Source of the DNA: Symbiodinium microadriaticum
Taxonomy: Eukaryota > Sar > Dinophyceae > Suessiales > Symbiodiniaceae
Length of the DNA: 64,000 nt
Assembly (NCBI GenBank): GCA_001939145.1
Contig: LSRX01000185.1
Location: forward strand, 265,458 to 329,457
Reading direction: 5' to 3'
Made by a program: the position numbers and the translations under genes. Positions 53,597 to 64,000 of the stretch are shown piece after piece (within the stretch, counting starts at the first letter, position 1; each line of letters opens with the position of its first letter). The notes beneath the pieces were generated by a model. It saw nothing but the letters and a program-made list of their open reading frames with translations. It ran no database searches and had not been told where the DNA came from.

Positions 53597-55590
53597 AAAA
53601 TGTCCTAGACAAGCAAGGAAAGCCCCCGATGCCACTTTAGAAGGCCAGGATCGGGTCGACCAGCGATGGCTGCGACGGAGAGCCTGGGTCCTGGCTTCAG
53701 CTTTTGCTCGCTTTTCCCAAGGCTCCATGTGTGTGTGTGTGTGTCTATATAGACATATAAATATGTGTATATATATATATACATATACATACATACGGTT
53801 GCTTCACCCGAATGCTGCTACAAATGAGCTGCCATGAGGTCTAAGTATGTCAACTACCTACGTCGACGGAGTCTTGGTGCTTCAGGTTTAGGGTCAGCTC
53901 GGAGTGTGGTGAGGCCACACGCAGGACGTCACTATTCGGATCCAACTTAGAGTAAGTTCGCGTCAAGAGAATGGGATTTGTACATCCGAGGTGAACATTG
54001 CACGGCCTAGGTTGCAGATCCCGAGCCATGAGAGACTCCGCCAACACAGCATATCCGATATCCGGTGCCTACAGCCCTCACACTTTAACCCTGATACTGC
54101 AAAGAACAAAGCCCTTAAACCAGACAGCTGTAAGTCCTAACAGACCCTGGGCCCTAAACCCAGCACTCTGAACCCATATAATTCTTAAATCCTAATCACT
54201 GTAAACCCTCTGACCTCAGTCATCAGAGCTTGAGGAGCTCCAGGCACGGAATGTAAGGGAGTTAGCAATTGAAATGGAGTCTGACGGTTCTAATATACGG
54301 ATATACGGAACATACCGAGGGAATCCCAAAACTCCCAAAGGCGGAAGATAGTTCTGCGGGTCGCCTTACAGCCAAAAGGACATGGGGACCCAAGGGCATG
54401 CTGGAATCGATGACTCAACCCAGCCCCTTTTCTTCCCCTTCCCGCTCTCCTTTGTTAGGGCAGAAACCAGACCGGAAGAACCCAGGTCATACCACAAACT
54501 TTCGGACTTCGCGGGCTTTTGGGCTTCATAGGCTTTGGGGCCGCGAGGCTGTGGGGACTTCAGTGACACTGTGGCCCTGTAGCGTCGATGGCTGAGGGCC
54601 CAGACATCTCCGAAGTGCCTGAGGCCTGACTCTTAAAGCAATAGCAAGCCACTGAGCCACAGGTTGAAGCACTGGAAGTAAGGGGCTCATAGAGTGTCTG
54701 AGCCAATTTCCTTTCATCAGCAGATCTATCCGCTTAGTTACGACTTCGAAAGGACATGTTCTCAAGCAACGCCTCAGTAAGCCACTCTGAGAAAGTGCTA
54801 TGCTTACGAACTCCACCACGAAGCCAGTGCGGTATCTTGAAACCCTAAACCCTTAAACCCTGTGAAACTTGGGTCCTGTGAGACGCCGCTCCGAGAGGAG
54901 GTGGCTGACTCGGCGTACACGGGCGCCTCTGATCGTGTCGATGCTGTATACTTGCAGGACTGAGGAACTGAGTTGGCAGGGAATACTCTTTCAGTTGCAC
55001 TCTGCTGAATCCCGCCTAGAAAACAAGCGATAGAAGGGCTTTTGGAGCTACAGGTAGCAACCATAAGCTGGAAACCGAACGTTGAACACATGACGAACAG
55101 CCGCACGGCTGTACATGTAGTTGTCGTATGACACCTCTGACCCTCCCCTGCGAAGTCAATCTCGCTTCCCTCCCTAGAAGGTTATGACGACGTCTTCTGT
55201 CAGTCAGTCGGGTCACGGGTGCGGCACGGCCGGACCATTTTTGTGTAGCCCGATCATCAGGCGAAAGCACTACCTGATTCTGGCTCCAAACCCAGCACCG
55301 GAGCTTCACGACAATAGAACTGCAGGACTTGGCTGCCATGAAGTGATCCTCCCGGCACTCAAGGGTACGATTTACCTTTAGAAGGCATTCTTATGCCATC
55401 GCTAGTATTGGTTTGGCTCTTTTTGGGAAGTTGTGCAAGTTGGCTTGAGAACTCAGCACGAACACACACAGCTGCCATTGAGAGCAAGAAGCATTGGGCT
55501 TGATGACCATGGTCTCACTGGCGGCAGAGTAGGGTGCTGCCTGAGACACTTCGGGGTTCGTGCTTTCGAGGCTCCAAGATCCCCGTCGGG
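53597..55590. other. non-coding block
   Basis: A (GT)n-(TA)n microsatellite lies at 53729-53797. CCCTAAACCCTTAAACCC lies at 54843-54860. No gene is supported. Confidence 0.45.
53729..53797. repeat. GT / TA / ACAT microsatellite
   Basis: About eight GT units, then TATA-rich DNA and ACAT units. Confidence 0.85.
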
Positions 55591-55668
55591 ACCCTAACCC
55601 CTAAACCCCTAAACCCTAAACCCCAAACCCCGAAACCCCCAAAACCCCCAAACCCTAAACCCTAAGCC
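55591..55668. repeat. interstitial CCCTAAA-type telomere-like array
   Basis: The longest such tract here. ACCCTAAACCCC-type units of 7-9 bases vary in C number and occasionally carry G for T. Orientation is CCCTAAA on plus. Confidence 0.85.
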
Positions 55669-55887
55669 CGATGCGCCTACATCTGGCAAAAGCCTCGGGT
55701 TTTGAGGTGTTGGGATTGAAGAGTCGACGGGCGAGGCCGGGGACACCTGCTTTCCAGGCTTTCCAGTTCAAGATGTGGGTGCTATTATATACTCGGACAA
55801 TAACACACTTACATACATGCATGTATATATATATATGCATAGACTGTGTTGGTCTATAAATGAATCAATAAACAACAGATGCCTATC

Positions 55888-55929
55888 TCTCTCTCTATAT
55901 ACATACATATATATACATACATACATACA

Positions 55930-55967
<38 letters not shown>

Positions 55968-55982
55968 TATATATATATACAC
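55888..55982. repeat. CT / ACAT / TA compound microsatellite
   Basis: CTCTCTCTATATACAT leads into about 13 ACAT units and then TATA-rich DNA. Confidence 0.88.
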
Positions 55983-56123
55983 AGACATACGGGTCCATCA
56001 ACATTTCAGTTGGGGCTCCCTCCCGGCCAAGGCCTCGCTGGCACCACTGCGCTGCGAGCCAGGGCCGAGCCAAGGCCCCCGACCCGAACTCCTTTCGTGG
56101 AGGAAGAGGAGAACAAGAATAAG

Positions 56124-56125
<2 letters not shown>

Positions 56126-56158
<33 letters not shown>

Positions 56159-56180
56159 ACAATAATAGTAATAATGATAA
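56126..56180. repeat. AT run followed by AATAAT units
   Basis: A pure AT dinucleotide run of about 15 units is followed by imperfect AATAAC/AATAAT units. Confidence 0.88.
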
Positions 56181-57835
56181 TAACAAGAATAACTTGGGTA
56201 CTGCCCCCATACAGTAACAGTCTATAATAGGGCTATGGTTAAGGGCCTTATATATCCATATTATGAATATTATTCAACTGTTACTGAGTGGTGGCAGTAT
56301 TCAAAGAATAACATCGACTGCGGCTTCCTAACATTATCATTGTGCTGGATATGATCATGCTTTTCCGTAGTATGATACCTGCTAGTAATTGTTGATTTTC
56401 CTTCTCTCCTCAGAGAAGCCATTGGGTTTCAATGGCTTCAGCTAGTAGAGGGCCTACATATGGACCCTAGCTTGAAACCCTTGCCAAGTAGAGCCGTAGC
56501 CTCCAACAACCCTTCCTTGTGCGGAAATGGAAGCCCGAACACCCCTTTCTTCAGGAATTTCGGTCAGTAGCCTCGCCATGAAGGTCATAAAGCTATACTC
56601 TGGGATTTTGGGGTTGTCGGTTTAGCAAGCGACCTCCGCGATTCAATCCTGAACCGAAGCCGCAAAACCCAAAGTCCCTATTTCCAAATGGAACTCTACC
56701 TCCACTTGCCGATGTCCTAAACCCTCAACCCACCGCTCTCGGGGTCCTTGGCGTGGTCTGATGCGACGGTCCTCGGCTACGAAGTGGTTCGATCGGGACG
56801 ATCGGCGAGATTCAGGATGGTGCTTAGGGGTTGACTTTCTGTTTATGTCATATGTACTGTGTGTTGGTTTGAAGGGCGGCGGGCTCGCATCCCTCAATCT
56901 CTACCCGGAACAAACATGAAACTTCAGTTCGTGCCTGCAGGGGCGGGGACAGCTGCAGCGATCATCGTCGCTGCCGGCATGGGTTCTGGCGCGGCGCCTA
57001 AGACGAGGCAGCGTTTCCTTGCTAACGGTCTTCAAGAGCTCAGCTTGTAGGGGTCAGGGTGGTCGGGCATCACGGATTGGGGTTTCACCCCCTGCTGTTT
57101 CGGGTTCCACTCCTTTCTCTGAGAATTCTCGTCCCCAGATATGGGAAGCTTTATGATTTCTGGGCCATTTTAGGTTTCTTATGACTAGAATGACATATTT
57201 TCTTGAAACCCGCTACAGGGAACGAATTTGGACAACCGTCCATGTGAAGCAGTGCAAAACTTGCAACAAGGACGGCTCGACGCTCGGAACACTTAGTCGT
57301 GGCCGCTTGGATGGCACAAGGCCCGTAAGGCAAACTCAGCCTCCAAAATGAAGAAACCCTAAACCCTAAACTCCTAAACCCTAAACAGCTTTCCATGTAG
57401 AGCTGCAGTGGGTGCGTGGGGTTGCGCTGCGGTCCTTTCTTTGGATACTTCCTAAATTTTCTGCCGTATAGCACTGCAAAGCCTAAAATGAAAGTTCCCA
57501 TACTTCCATATCCTTTTATCCCGACACCTCTACATCATCACAGCCGAAAAATCCTCAACACCCAAGCCGTTACACCCAAACACGGAAGGCGTAAACCTAG
57601 GACCTTGGTGCGAGAAGCTCTTGCTTAAATGCTAAGTGGGCAAGGCATGATAAATTCAATCCCTACATTCCGGATGTCCTAAACCCTAAACCCAATCATA
57701 GGCTTACAGTCAGCATCGGTCAGCTTTCTGGCATCCGCGCGGCTCGCTTTGGGCGCTGGCTGAGTCTCCTGCACGCTGAGGTCGTCGAGACTCCCGGAAG
57801 AAAGAGCATACATAAAACATGATATCACGTATACT

Positions 57836-57866
57836 TACACACACGCACAGACACAGACAGACAGAC

Positions 57867-57917
<51 letters not shown>

Positions 57918-57934
57918 TACATACATATACACAC
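57836..57934. repeat. ACAG (GACA) microsatellite
   Basis: (AC)n and ACAGAC units lead into about 15 perfect ACAG units and then ACAT units. Confidence 0.92.
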
Positions 57935-58091
57935 ATATGTGCAGACTTTTATTTGGTAGGCTAAATCCCTTATGAGCCTTCGCCACCAGACAGACCCCAA
58001 GGAATACACTTGCATTGGGGCTCCAGAGCCCAAAGCACGGAAGCTCCAAGCGCCCCAAAGCTGAGGCTTAAGCCTAATCCCTCAAGCTCCA

Positions 58092-58170
58092 GTTTAGGGT
58101 TTAGGGTTTACACTCTCGCAATTCGGAGATGCCAGGCGAGGTTCACAGGGTTTAGGGTTTAGGGCTTACA
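58092..58170 (+). repeat. TTTAGGG words flanking dispersed motif, copy 6
   Basis: GTTTAGGGTTTAGGGTTTAC is immediately followed by ACTCTCGCAATTCGGAGAT, GCCAGGCGAGGTTCACAGGG and again TTTAGGGTTTAGGGC. This is the clearest case of the 30-base motif embedded in telomere-like repeats. Confidence 0.78.
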
Positions 58171-58606
58171 TTAATCCCTCAAGCTGCAAGAACCCCAAAA
58201 CAAAGGCTAAGCCTAAGCTGCAGCGCATATTTGTGAGCCTCCTTTTTCGGAGTTCCGTCTCTGGGGGGGCTCTTCTGTGTGCTACAGCTAGGACCTGAAG
58301 AATCTCGTCTGAAGCCTCGACTCTGAGCCTCGAGCTAAGAGGATGATGCCTAAAAAACCCCAATATGCCGGGAGCCCCATGAATTATACCGTTTTTTAAC
58401 GCGGCTTTTTGCGTCCCAAACAATTTAAAGCGGTTTAGGGTCTTTGGGGTCTTTAGGATCTGTAGGTCTTAGAACCTAATTCTTAATAAGGGCCCGGGGG
58501 GGGCCCTAGATTCGAAAGTTTCCACTATCCGTAAAGTACAACCTCCCCAAGGAAACCAAGGCTGCTAGCAGCCAGGAAGATGACTCCAGAGTTTGGGGGT
58601 TCATCC
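58171..58606. other. non-coding block
   Basis: No gene is supported. A G run within GGGCCCGGGGGGGGCCC lies at 58491-58506. Confidence 0.4.
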
Positions 58607-58709
58607 AGGGGCCTTCATCATTAGAATAGGGTTTGGGGGTATATATTATACTATAATTAATTATAGTAAGGAGCCCTAAGCAGAGTGTTGGTACTTCTTT
58701 TGGGCCCCT
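58607..58709. mobile_element. MITE-like element, family E copy 3
   Basis: AGGGGCCTTCATCATTAGAA at the left, TATATTATACTATAATT inside, GTTGGTACTTCTTTTGGGCC then CCT at the right. Confidence 0.7.
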
Positions 58710-58810
58710 AGATTATGGGTTTAGATCAGCGCTGCCATGAAACTTTGCGCAGCCTCTGAAGCGCCTTGAACCCTATAAACCCTAAACTCCTGAACCCGAA
58801 GCGCTACACA

Positions 58811-58892
58811 GTTTAGGGGTTTCGGGGCTTAGGGGTTTAGGGTTTAGGGGTTTAGGGTTTAGGGGTTTAGGATTTAGGGGTTTAAGGGTTTT
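58811..58892. repeat. interstitial TTTAGGG-type telomere-like array
   Basis: GTTTAGGGGTTT and TTTAGGGTTTAGGGG units, in opposite orientation to the array at 55591. Confidence 0.85.
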
Positions 58893-59569
58893 TTTCCCTC
58901 CCACTTAGCAAGGACGAGCCCGCATTGCAGGGTTGGTTCGGGTAGACGACTACAGGATGCAGCTCCACCTCAAGCCAGGTTTAAGGGTTTAGGGTTTAGG
59001 GCTCAATCCTCAAACCCCAACAAGGGACACGTGCAGAGAATTCTTCAGGGGCTAGCATTTCAGGCACTGCGGCTGTCAGCAACGGGGGGTTGGCCGAACC
59101 TCCTATTCCCAAGCAACCCTACACTACACGACCCAAACCATAAGCCACAAACCCTCAAATCCGTGCCCCCTTCCCCGGGGTCCAAACCGAAACGGGATCC
59201 CATCGAGAATCGAAAACGCGCACATTCAAGCCGCTTTGTGATTCTTTCTCATCTCAGGCTCGCGTTTGCGTTCTTTGCCTCTAAGACACGAGAATACTCT
59301 CACCCAGAAACATCAAACTAGTTCTTCTGGAGGAGATCCTCGTTAGAGATCCGAGGATCCCTATCGTTTGAAACCCTGCAACACCTTTAGATAGAACCCC
59401 GCAAGAAGTTTTCGAAGCACACCATGATATGAGCAAAACCAGGACTTAGACACAAAATCGGTCCGACGGTCCTGTCCCCAGAGCTTTGGCACCTGAGGGG
59501 GGCGTCTGAAGTTGCCACGCTCGCTGGGTGGCGTGTCCTTGGGGCGGTCTCAGGGTCTTTCGAGGGTCT
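58893..59569. other. non-coding block
   Basis: TTTAAGGGTTTAGGGTTTAGG lies at 58978-58998 but otherwise the sequence is unremarkable. The 96-codon frame at 59031-59321 has no motif. Confidence 0.4.
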
Positions 59570-59679
59570 GGGGGCTTTAATAATTAGAATATGGTTTTGG
59601 GGCGCACTATACTATAATTCTTTTATTGCTTTTCATAAGGACCCCCCAAAACAAAGGTTGGTTCTACTTTAGGCCCCTA
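59570..59679. mobile_element. MITE-like element, family E copy 4
   Basis: GGGGGCTTTAATAATTAGAA at the left, CACTATACTATAATTC and ATAAGGACCCCCC inside, TTTAGGCCCCT at the right. Confidence 0.7.
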
Positions 59680-60853
59680 TTTTTAGGGCTTCAAGGGGGT
59701 TCTAAGCTTTGCGGCTCCAGTGGGCTTCATTGGCGGTGTTTTCGTGGGTTGGAACCGAAACAGTTTTTGCACTCTTTCAAGGGTTGGGGACCCTGAGCCG
59801 GGTCCCAGGTCTGGGGCTGAATACTTGCTTGGCGTCTTTGCCTATACCATTCCGCAGAAAGCAGACGTATATCTGACACGTTGGGCCCGGCATCGCGCTC
59901 GGAAGTGCATCGGTCGTGAGGATTCCATAGAAAGATTTTGCTCAAAGATGCTGCTGACTGTGCATTCTGCCGACATAAACCCAAAAGTGTGCCTGGGTTG
60001 AACTGTCGACATGGGGCAGCTGGTGCAACAGAAAGCTTCAGGGCTCAGGAGCCAGCTAGCAAAGCCAACTAATGACATACTTTGTAAATAGAAGAAAAGC
60101 TGCCGACCCCCTTCACGTGATTTAAGGTATCTGGCTTACTTAGCACTACACTGATACCCAATCAGTCAAAGTCGCCGGTGCTTTCAGCAGGCGACAGAGC
60201 TCTGAGATGATGTTCCTGGGCTGCAGCGTGCGAGCGGCTTAGCTTCGGCGACGAGACAACGGCTAGTTACTCGTTCAAAACAAAGCCACGACATCCTACG
60301 AACATCCACAGAAGCCCGATTGCAAGACGGTGAAAGCATCCCTCAGCCAGAAGACAAAGTACTTCTCTCAAGTTTAAATTCCCCAAAATTCCGAAATTCG
60401 CCGTCCCTGAAGGCAAAAGCTTGTACCCTAAAGCACCCACATGCGCACAACCACAAAACTAAAGTGCCTTGCCCTCAACCAGCAGGCCCACAAACGCCTC
60501 TAGACTTCTACATCGAGCGAATATAGAAGCCGACTTCAGGGTTTCCCGTCGTCTACTTGTACCCTGGGACAGACTGCCTAGCGGCACAACACTCTCCACA
60601 ACTTCACCTTGAGCCCCGAAGTTCTCAAGCCTATAAGGCTTACAACCCCCATCTACCCACCCCTGGATGGAACCCTTGTAAAACGCCTTCTGAAGCCCTC
60701 ATGAACAAACCAACATAAAAGCCCTGATAGAACTCCTAGAAGCCTCTATGCGCAACTGTCCCAACACAAAACGTTCAGAAGCCCCGTTTGAACCTCTCTC
60801 AGCCCCTTGCCCCTAAACGCCTCCAAAAGCTTCCTCATAAATGAAAGGCATCC

Positions 60854-60949
60854 CCTAAAGCCCTAAACCCCTTTGCATCCACCCTAAACCCTAAACCCTA
60901 AACCCTGAAGCCCTAAACCATAAAGCCCTAAAGCCCCAAAGCCCTGAAC
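60854..60949. repeat. interstitial CCCTAAA-type telomere-like array
   Basis: ACCCTAAACCCTAAACCCTAA is the best stretch (60882-60902), flanked by variants with GCCCTAAA and GCCCCAAA units. Confidence 0.82.
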
Positions 60950-61109
60950 GCATGAAGGCACCCTTCAGTCGCCGAGGCGCGGGTCCACCAGCGACGCCAT
61001 CGGGGCTTAGGGTTCTGGCCTGAACCTTAAGCCTCGCTAAACCTAAACCCAAAGCTCTGACCCTGAGTCAAAATCGTACGGGAACTTATTTGCAAAGGGC
61101 TTTNTGTGG

Positions 61110-61190
61110 GTGTGTTTGTGTATATATGTATATATATATATATATATGTATAATATACACACATACATACACACATACATACAACGTTTT
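61110..61190. repeat. TA / ACAT microsatellite
   Basis: GTGTATATATGTATATATAT leads into ACACATACATAC units. Confidence 0.85.
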
Positions 61191-63101
61191 GCAAGTTTCG
61201 ATGTTTACAAAAGATGCACATTCAGAATCACAAGTAATGGGATCCACAACGGGAAGACTGGGTGTCGCTGGAGAAACTCCTCCGTGGCCCGGCCTTCTAC
61301 AGTACTACTGTTGATGATATAGATCCTCCATTACCAGAAGGACCCTAAACTATGGGAGTTATGGCATATTGCTTATTATGGGTGATGCGCGATTTTTATA
61401 TCATCCACCGTAGTACTTGGGACTTGGATTGGCTTTTCAGGCTTTAGGGTCAGGCACACTTTGTGCGGCTTTGGCTTGGAGCTGAAGAGCTGTTCGAAGT
61501 TTACTTGGCGAAAAGGTCTTCAAGGATTCTTGATGATTTGTTATGGGGGGGGGGACAGGAAATTCTGTTCGACACTCTGAATGTCTCCGTGCGAGGACAG
61601 CCTAAAACAGTATTTTGATACATGCCAGCCAGGAGAACTCTTGGCTTGCGGATGTGCTGGTTTTGCGGTAGTACTTCCACGATTACCATAACCATGTATG
61701 CAGTATATGTTGAACAGATGTGCCGAGCATCTGTTCCGAATTTGGAATTTCATTGCCGTCTTGCTCTGGTGTCTTCCCTACCCCAGTGAGGAACATACTC
61801 TACAGTAAATCCGGCGGTTGGTAAGGCTGAAAAAAACACATGGGCATTGCATCGGGGGTTTCGGCCCTAGAGTGGCTGCACGAGATCTTGCAGGCAGGCG
61901 TTGGCGGCTTGACAGTAGCCAGGGTGGTCCGGGAGGTTTGCAGGGTCTCACAGTGACTAACTAATTGGTGACTGGAACATCTCTCCTTCGAATAACCAGG
62001 CCGCAAGGAACTCAAGGTGTCCCAACAAACTCAGACTGACGTAGACCATGATTTGCAAACCACTCCGTACGAAGTGGGGCACCCTGAGCCCTGCACAGAT
62101 CGCGATGCAGGTGCGCCCCAGGCCGAGAATTTCTGTGTGGAGCGGTCGTGGGGGAAGGAGCCCTGAACGATGTCACGGCTTTCCGAAGTTGAAATGTTCC
62201 TGTTGAAGATTCTCAAGGTTTAAAGTATAAAGGGTTGTTAGTGATCCTGGCCGACTCTGGCGTTTCGAAAGAGGACGCTGCCAGGTTTTAGCCTGCCCAA
62301 GGGTCATGCAAGACATCATCAGTCAGGGAATGTATAGGGAAGCTTTTGGTAGTTGCAGGGCTATACTGGATCTTTATGGAAGGGAGATTCTTCGTTGCTG
62401 TGTACGAGGGCCATGGTGCTGTCCAAAAAGGTTGTTGCTTCTTTGCTTCGTCATGACTGTGTTTTTTGGGCTGAAGCTTACTGACATGCAGCTCCCCTTA
62501 CCACTTGAAGGCCCTGAAACCCAAAACCCTTCGCCCGCAACCCGGATCAGGCTGCATGACTGCTGCCCTCCAGGGCCAATCAAGCTCATGACGAAGGGCA
62601 TGGATTGCTTTACACAGCTACTCCGCAAGGAATAATAAATATATGTCTATACTTAATTAAATACAAGGGTGGATAACTGCACGGGGCCTCCCGCAAGATG
62701 CAGGTTCAAAGCCCAAGGTTCAAGCATAGAATCCCAGCCTTGAAGTATCTGAATGAGGGAAGCAGGGGAAACATGCGTCACGGGGTCGCGGCTCCACCGG
62801 GTTTCTCCATATGACGTGCGCTAAGCGCTACTGCGCGCATGAACTGTTGTATTGGTAGACATCGTAAGCTTAAGCTTGAGTCCCAAACCGCACAGAGTTG
62901 AACTGAATACCCCAACCCGGAATTGTAACCGCCACTCCCTACGCCTGAACCCGAAAAGGTCCTACAGACCCAAACATCCTCAGAACCCGAGANCCCAAAT
63001 TCGTAATTCCTGCAACATCAGCTATGAAGAAAGCTTGGGGCGCCTCTCCCTGGGGAATGCGCATGGTACGGCCCGGGTCCTGCATAGGAGGCTCCCTTGA
63101 T

Positions 63102-63178
63102 TGGTTTCGGTGCTGACACTCGGACATGCCACGCTCTGGCGGTTTCAGCACTCACTCTCGGACTTACCTTGGCGAGGG
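63102..63178 (+). repeat. dispersed motif, copies 7 and 8 in tandem
   Basis: GGTTTCGGTGCTGACACTCG, GACATGCCACGCTCTGG, then immediately GGTTTCAGCACTCACTCTCG, GACTTACCTTGGCGAGGG. Two head-to-tail copies about 38 bases apart show the motif can form tandem pairs. Confidence 0.65.
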
Positions 63179-64000
63179 TTCCCGGTACGACGACACGCAC
63201 TTTGGCTAGGCAGCAGCATATTAGCTCTGGCGGTTTAGGGGTTTAGGGCTTGCGGGGTTTAGGGTTTAGATTTTGGGGCCTAATTTGCTGATCTGCAAGT
63301 TGACTCAGAATTATCAGTTGGCTATTATCAATACTCAAGGTCTAATGTACACAGTTTCGTACCAGATCTCCTCTCGTCTTGGGCGTTAAATTTAGTAGAA
63401 AGCACTTTTCAGAGAGCTACATTACGTATCTTGCGGGTTGAGGGTTCGCTGGTTTAGGTAGGGGTCTAGGTACGAAATACCTTCAAGATTTCGAGGATAA
63501 GGTACCTTGAGGGTTTCGGTAAACATCCTGAGCGCCTTAGGCGCTGCCGGTTCCAGGTACTTTGAAGGTGTAGTGCCGCTTCTTTTTTGATTCCACTTGG
63601 CTAGGACAACCGCTGCAATGCCGATGAAACATGAGGCTGGGAATCAGCGACAGCAAGGATGGTCAGAGCATGGCATCACGACTATTTCTCTGCGAAATGC
63701 CGGACCTTTAGTTCATGGTGCAGAGCTCACACCTGCGCTGTGTGCTATTGGTGCGGCGAGTCTACAGACAGACACTGGTAAATCAAGCTCACACCCATAC
63801 CTGGCCTTATGTCTGGATGGTAACAGCCCATGGGGGCACTGGCCAAGAAAAACTCACCTCTCTGTTGTCAGACACCTCGTTACCCTATGAAAGGTGGCAC
63901 GGTGGGTTGTCGACCAAGAAATGACGGTGGGGAGGCAGCGCACCGCCCGTGAAACACGAGAGGCTCGTGTTCATGTATGTAGCGACCGGAGACGTGGAAC

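Larger units (their letters stand above)
55669..57835. other. non-coding block with AT and ACAT microsatellites
   Basis: ACATACAT and (TA)n arrays lie at 55888-55982. A pure (AT)n tract at 56126-56155 passes into AATAAT units. CCCTAAA arrays lie at 57356-57385 and 57677-57692. No gene is supported. Confidence 0.45.
59680..64000. other. non-coding right edge
   Basis: No gene is supported. CCCTAAA words cluster at 60854-60949 and TTTAGGG at 63232-63272. A (TA)n/ACAT microsatellite lies at 61110-61190 next to an N at 61104, and another N is at 62993. Two dispersed-motif copies lie at 63102-63178. Confidence 0.45.

Noticed and set aside
56250..56400. Possible repeat shared with 30300-30450 (CTGGAYATGATCATG and GTAGTATGA)
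   Set aside because: The shared words occur in different order and spacing, so homology is not convincing by eye.

Overview
This window looks like nuclear DNA from a dinoflagellate, probably Symbiodiniaceae-like. The call is by inference and no marker gene settles it. Gene density is very low and non-coding DNA is saturated with degenerate TTTAGGG/CCCTAAA words. Simple repeats are abundant. A pentatricopeptide fragment has the dinoflagellate-type 'AAISAC' helix. Short stretches resemble the dinoflagellate spliced leader. A tyrosine-recombinase retroelement encodes domain combinations I associate with dinoflagellate genomes. There are no operons, Shine-Dalgarno sites, tRNAs or rRNAs. Ns at 46209, 61104 and 62993 show a draft assembly.

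Layout. 1-30.8 kb is gene-poor: one plausible 295-codon gene (971-1858, minus), fragments of PPR repeats, short inverted-repeat elements, microsatellites, and a decayed, intronless glutathione S-transferase copy (28565-29218, minus). 30.84-39.85 kb is the centrepiece, an almost intact retroelement read on the minus strand. In transcription order it has a tyrosine recombinase whose N-terminus lies in another frame (39191-38475, then 38608-36293), which also carries a CCCH-type finger module, a phosphatase-like HCxxGxxR domain and a C-terminal Cys cluster. Next come a Gag-like protein with the same finger module (35722-34493) and a 1159-residue protein with a DUF4326-like region, reverse transcriptase and RNase H (34441-30962). 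40.3-41.3 kb is a cluster of five MITE-like elements. 46.7-48.2 kb holds a broken membrane/coiled-coil gene and an Ala/Glu-rich coding remnant. 48.2-64 kb is again repeats, microsatellites and interstitial telomere-like arrays.

How the parts work together. The retroelement would make RNA, package it with the finger-bearing Gag, copy it with RT/RNase H and integrate DNA with the tyrosine recombinase; no DDE integrase or protease is visible. The most unexpected signal is a series of short hairpins across the element that all share one five-base loop (TCACT on plus, AGTGA on the coding strand) while their stems differ. Of 17 TCACT sites in the element, 8 are flanked by perfect stems of 4-7 bp and 3 more by near-perfect ones. 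Every one is in the same orientation, and I found no perfect 4-bp case among the sites I checked elsewhere in the window. A constant loop with changing stems is what a protein-recognised RNA or single-stranded DNA hairpin would look like.
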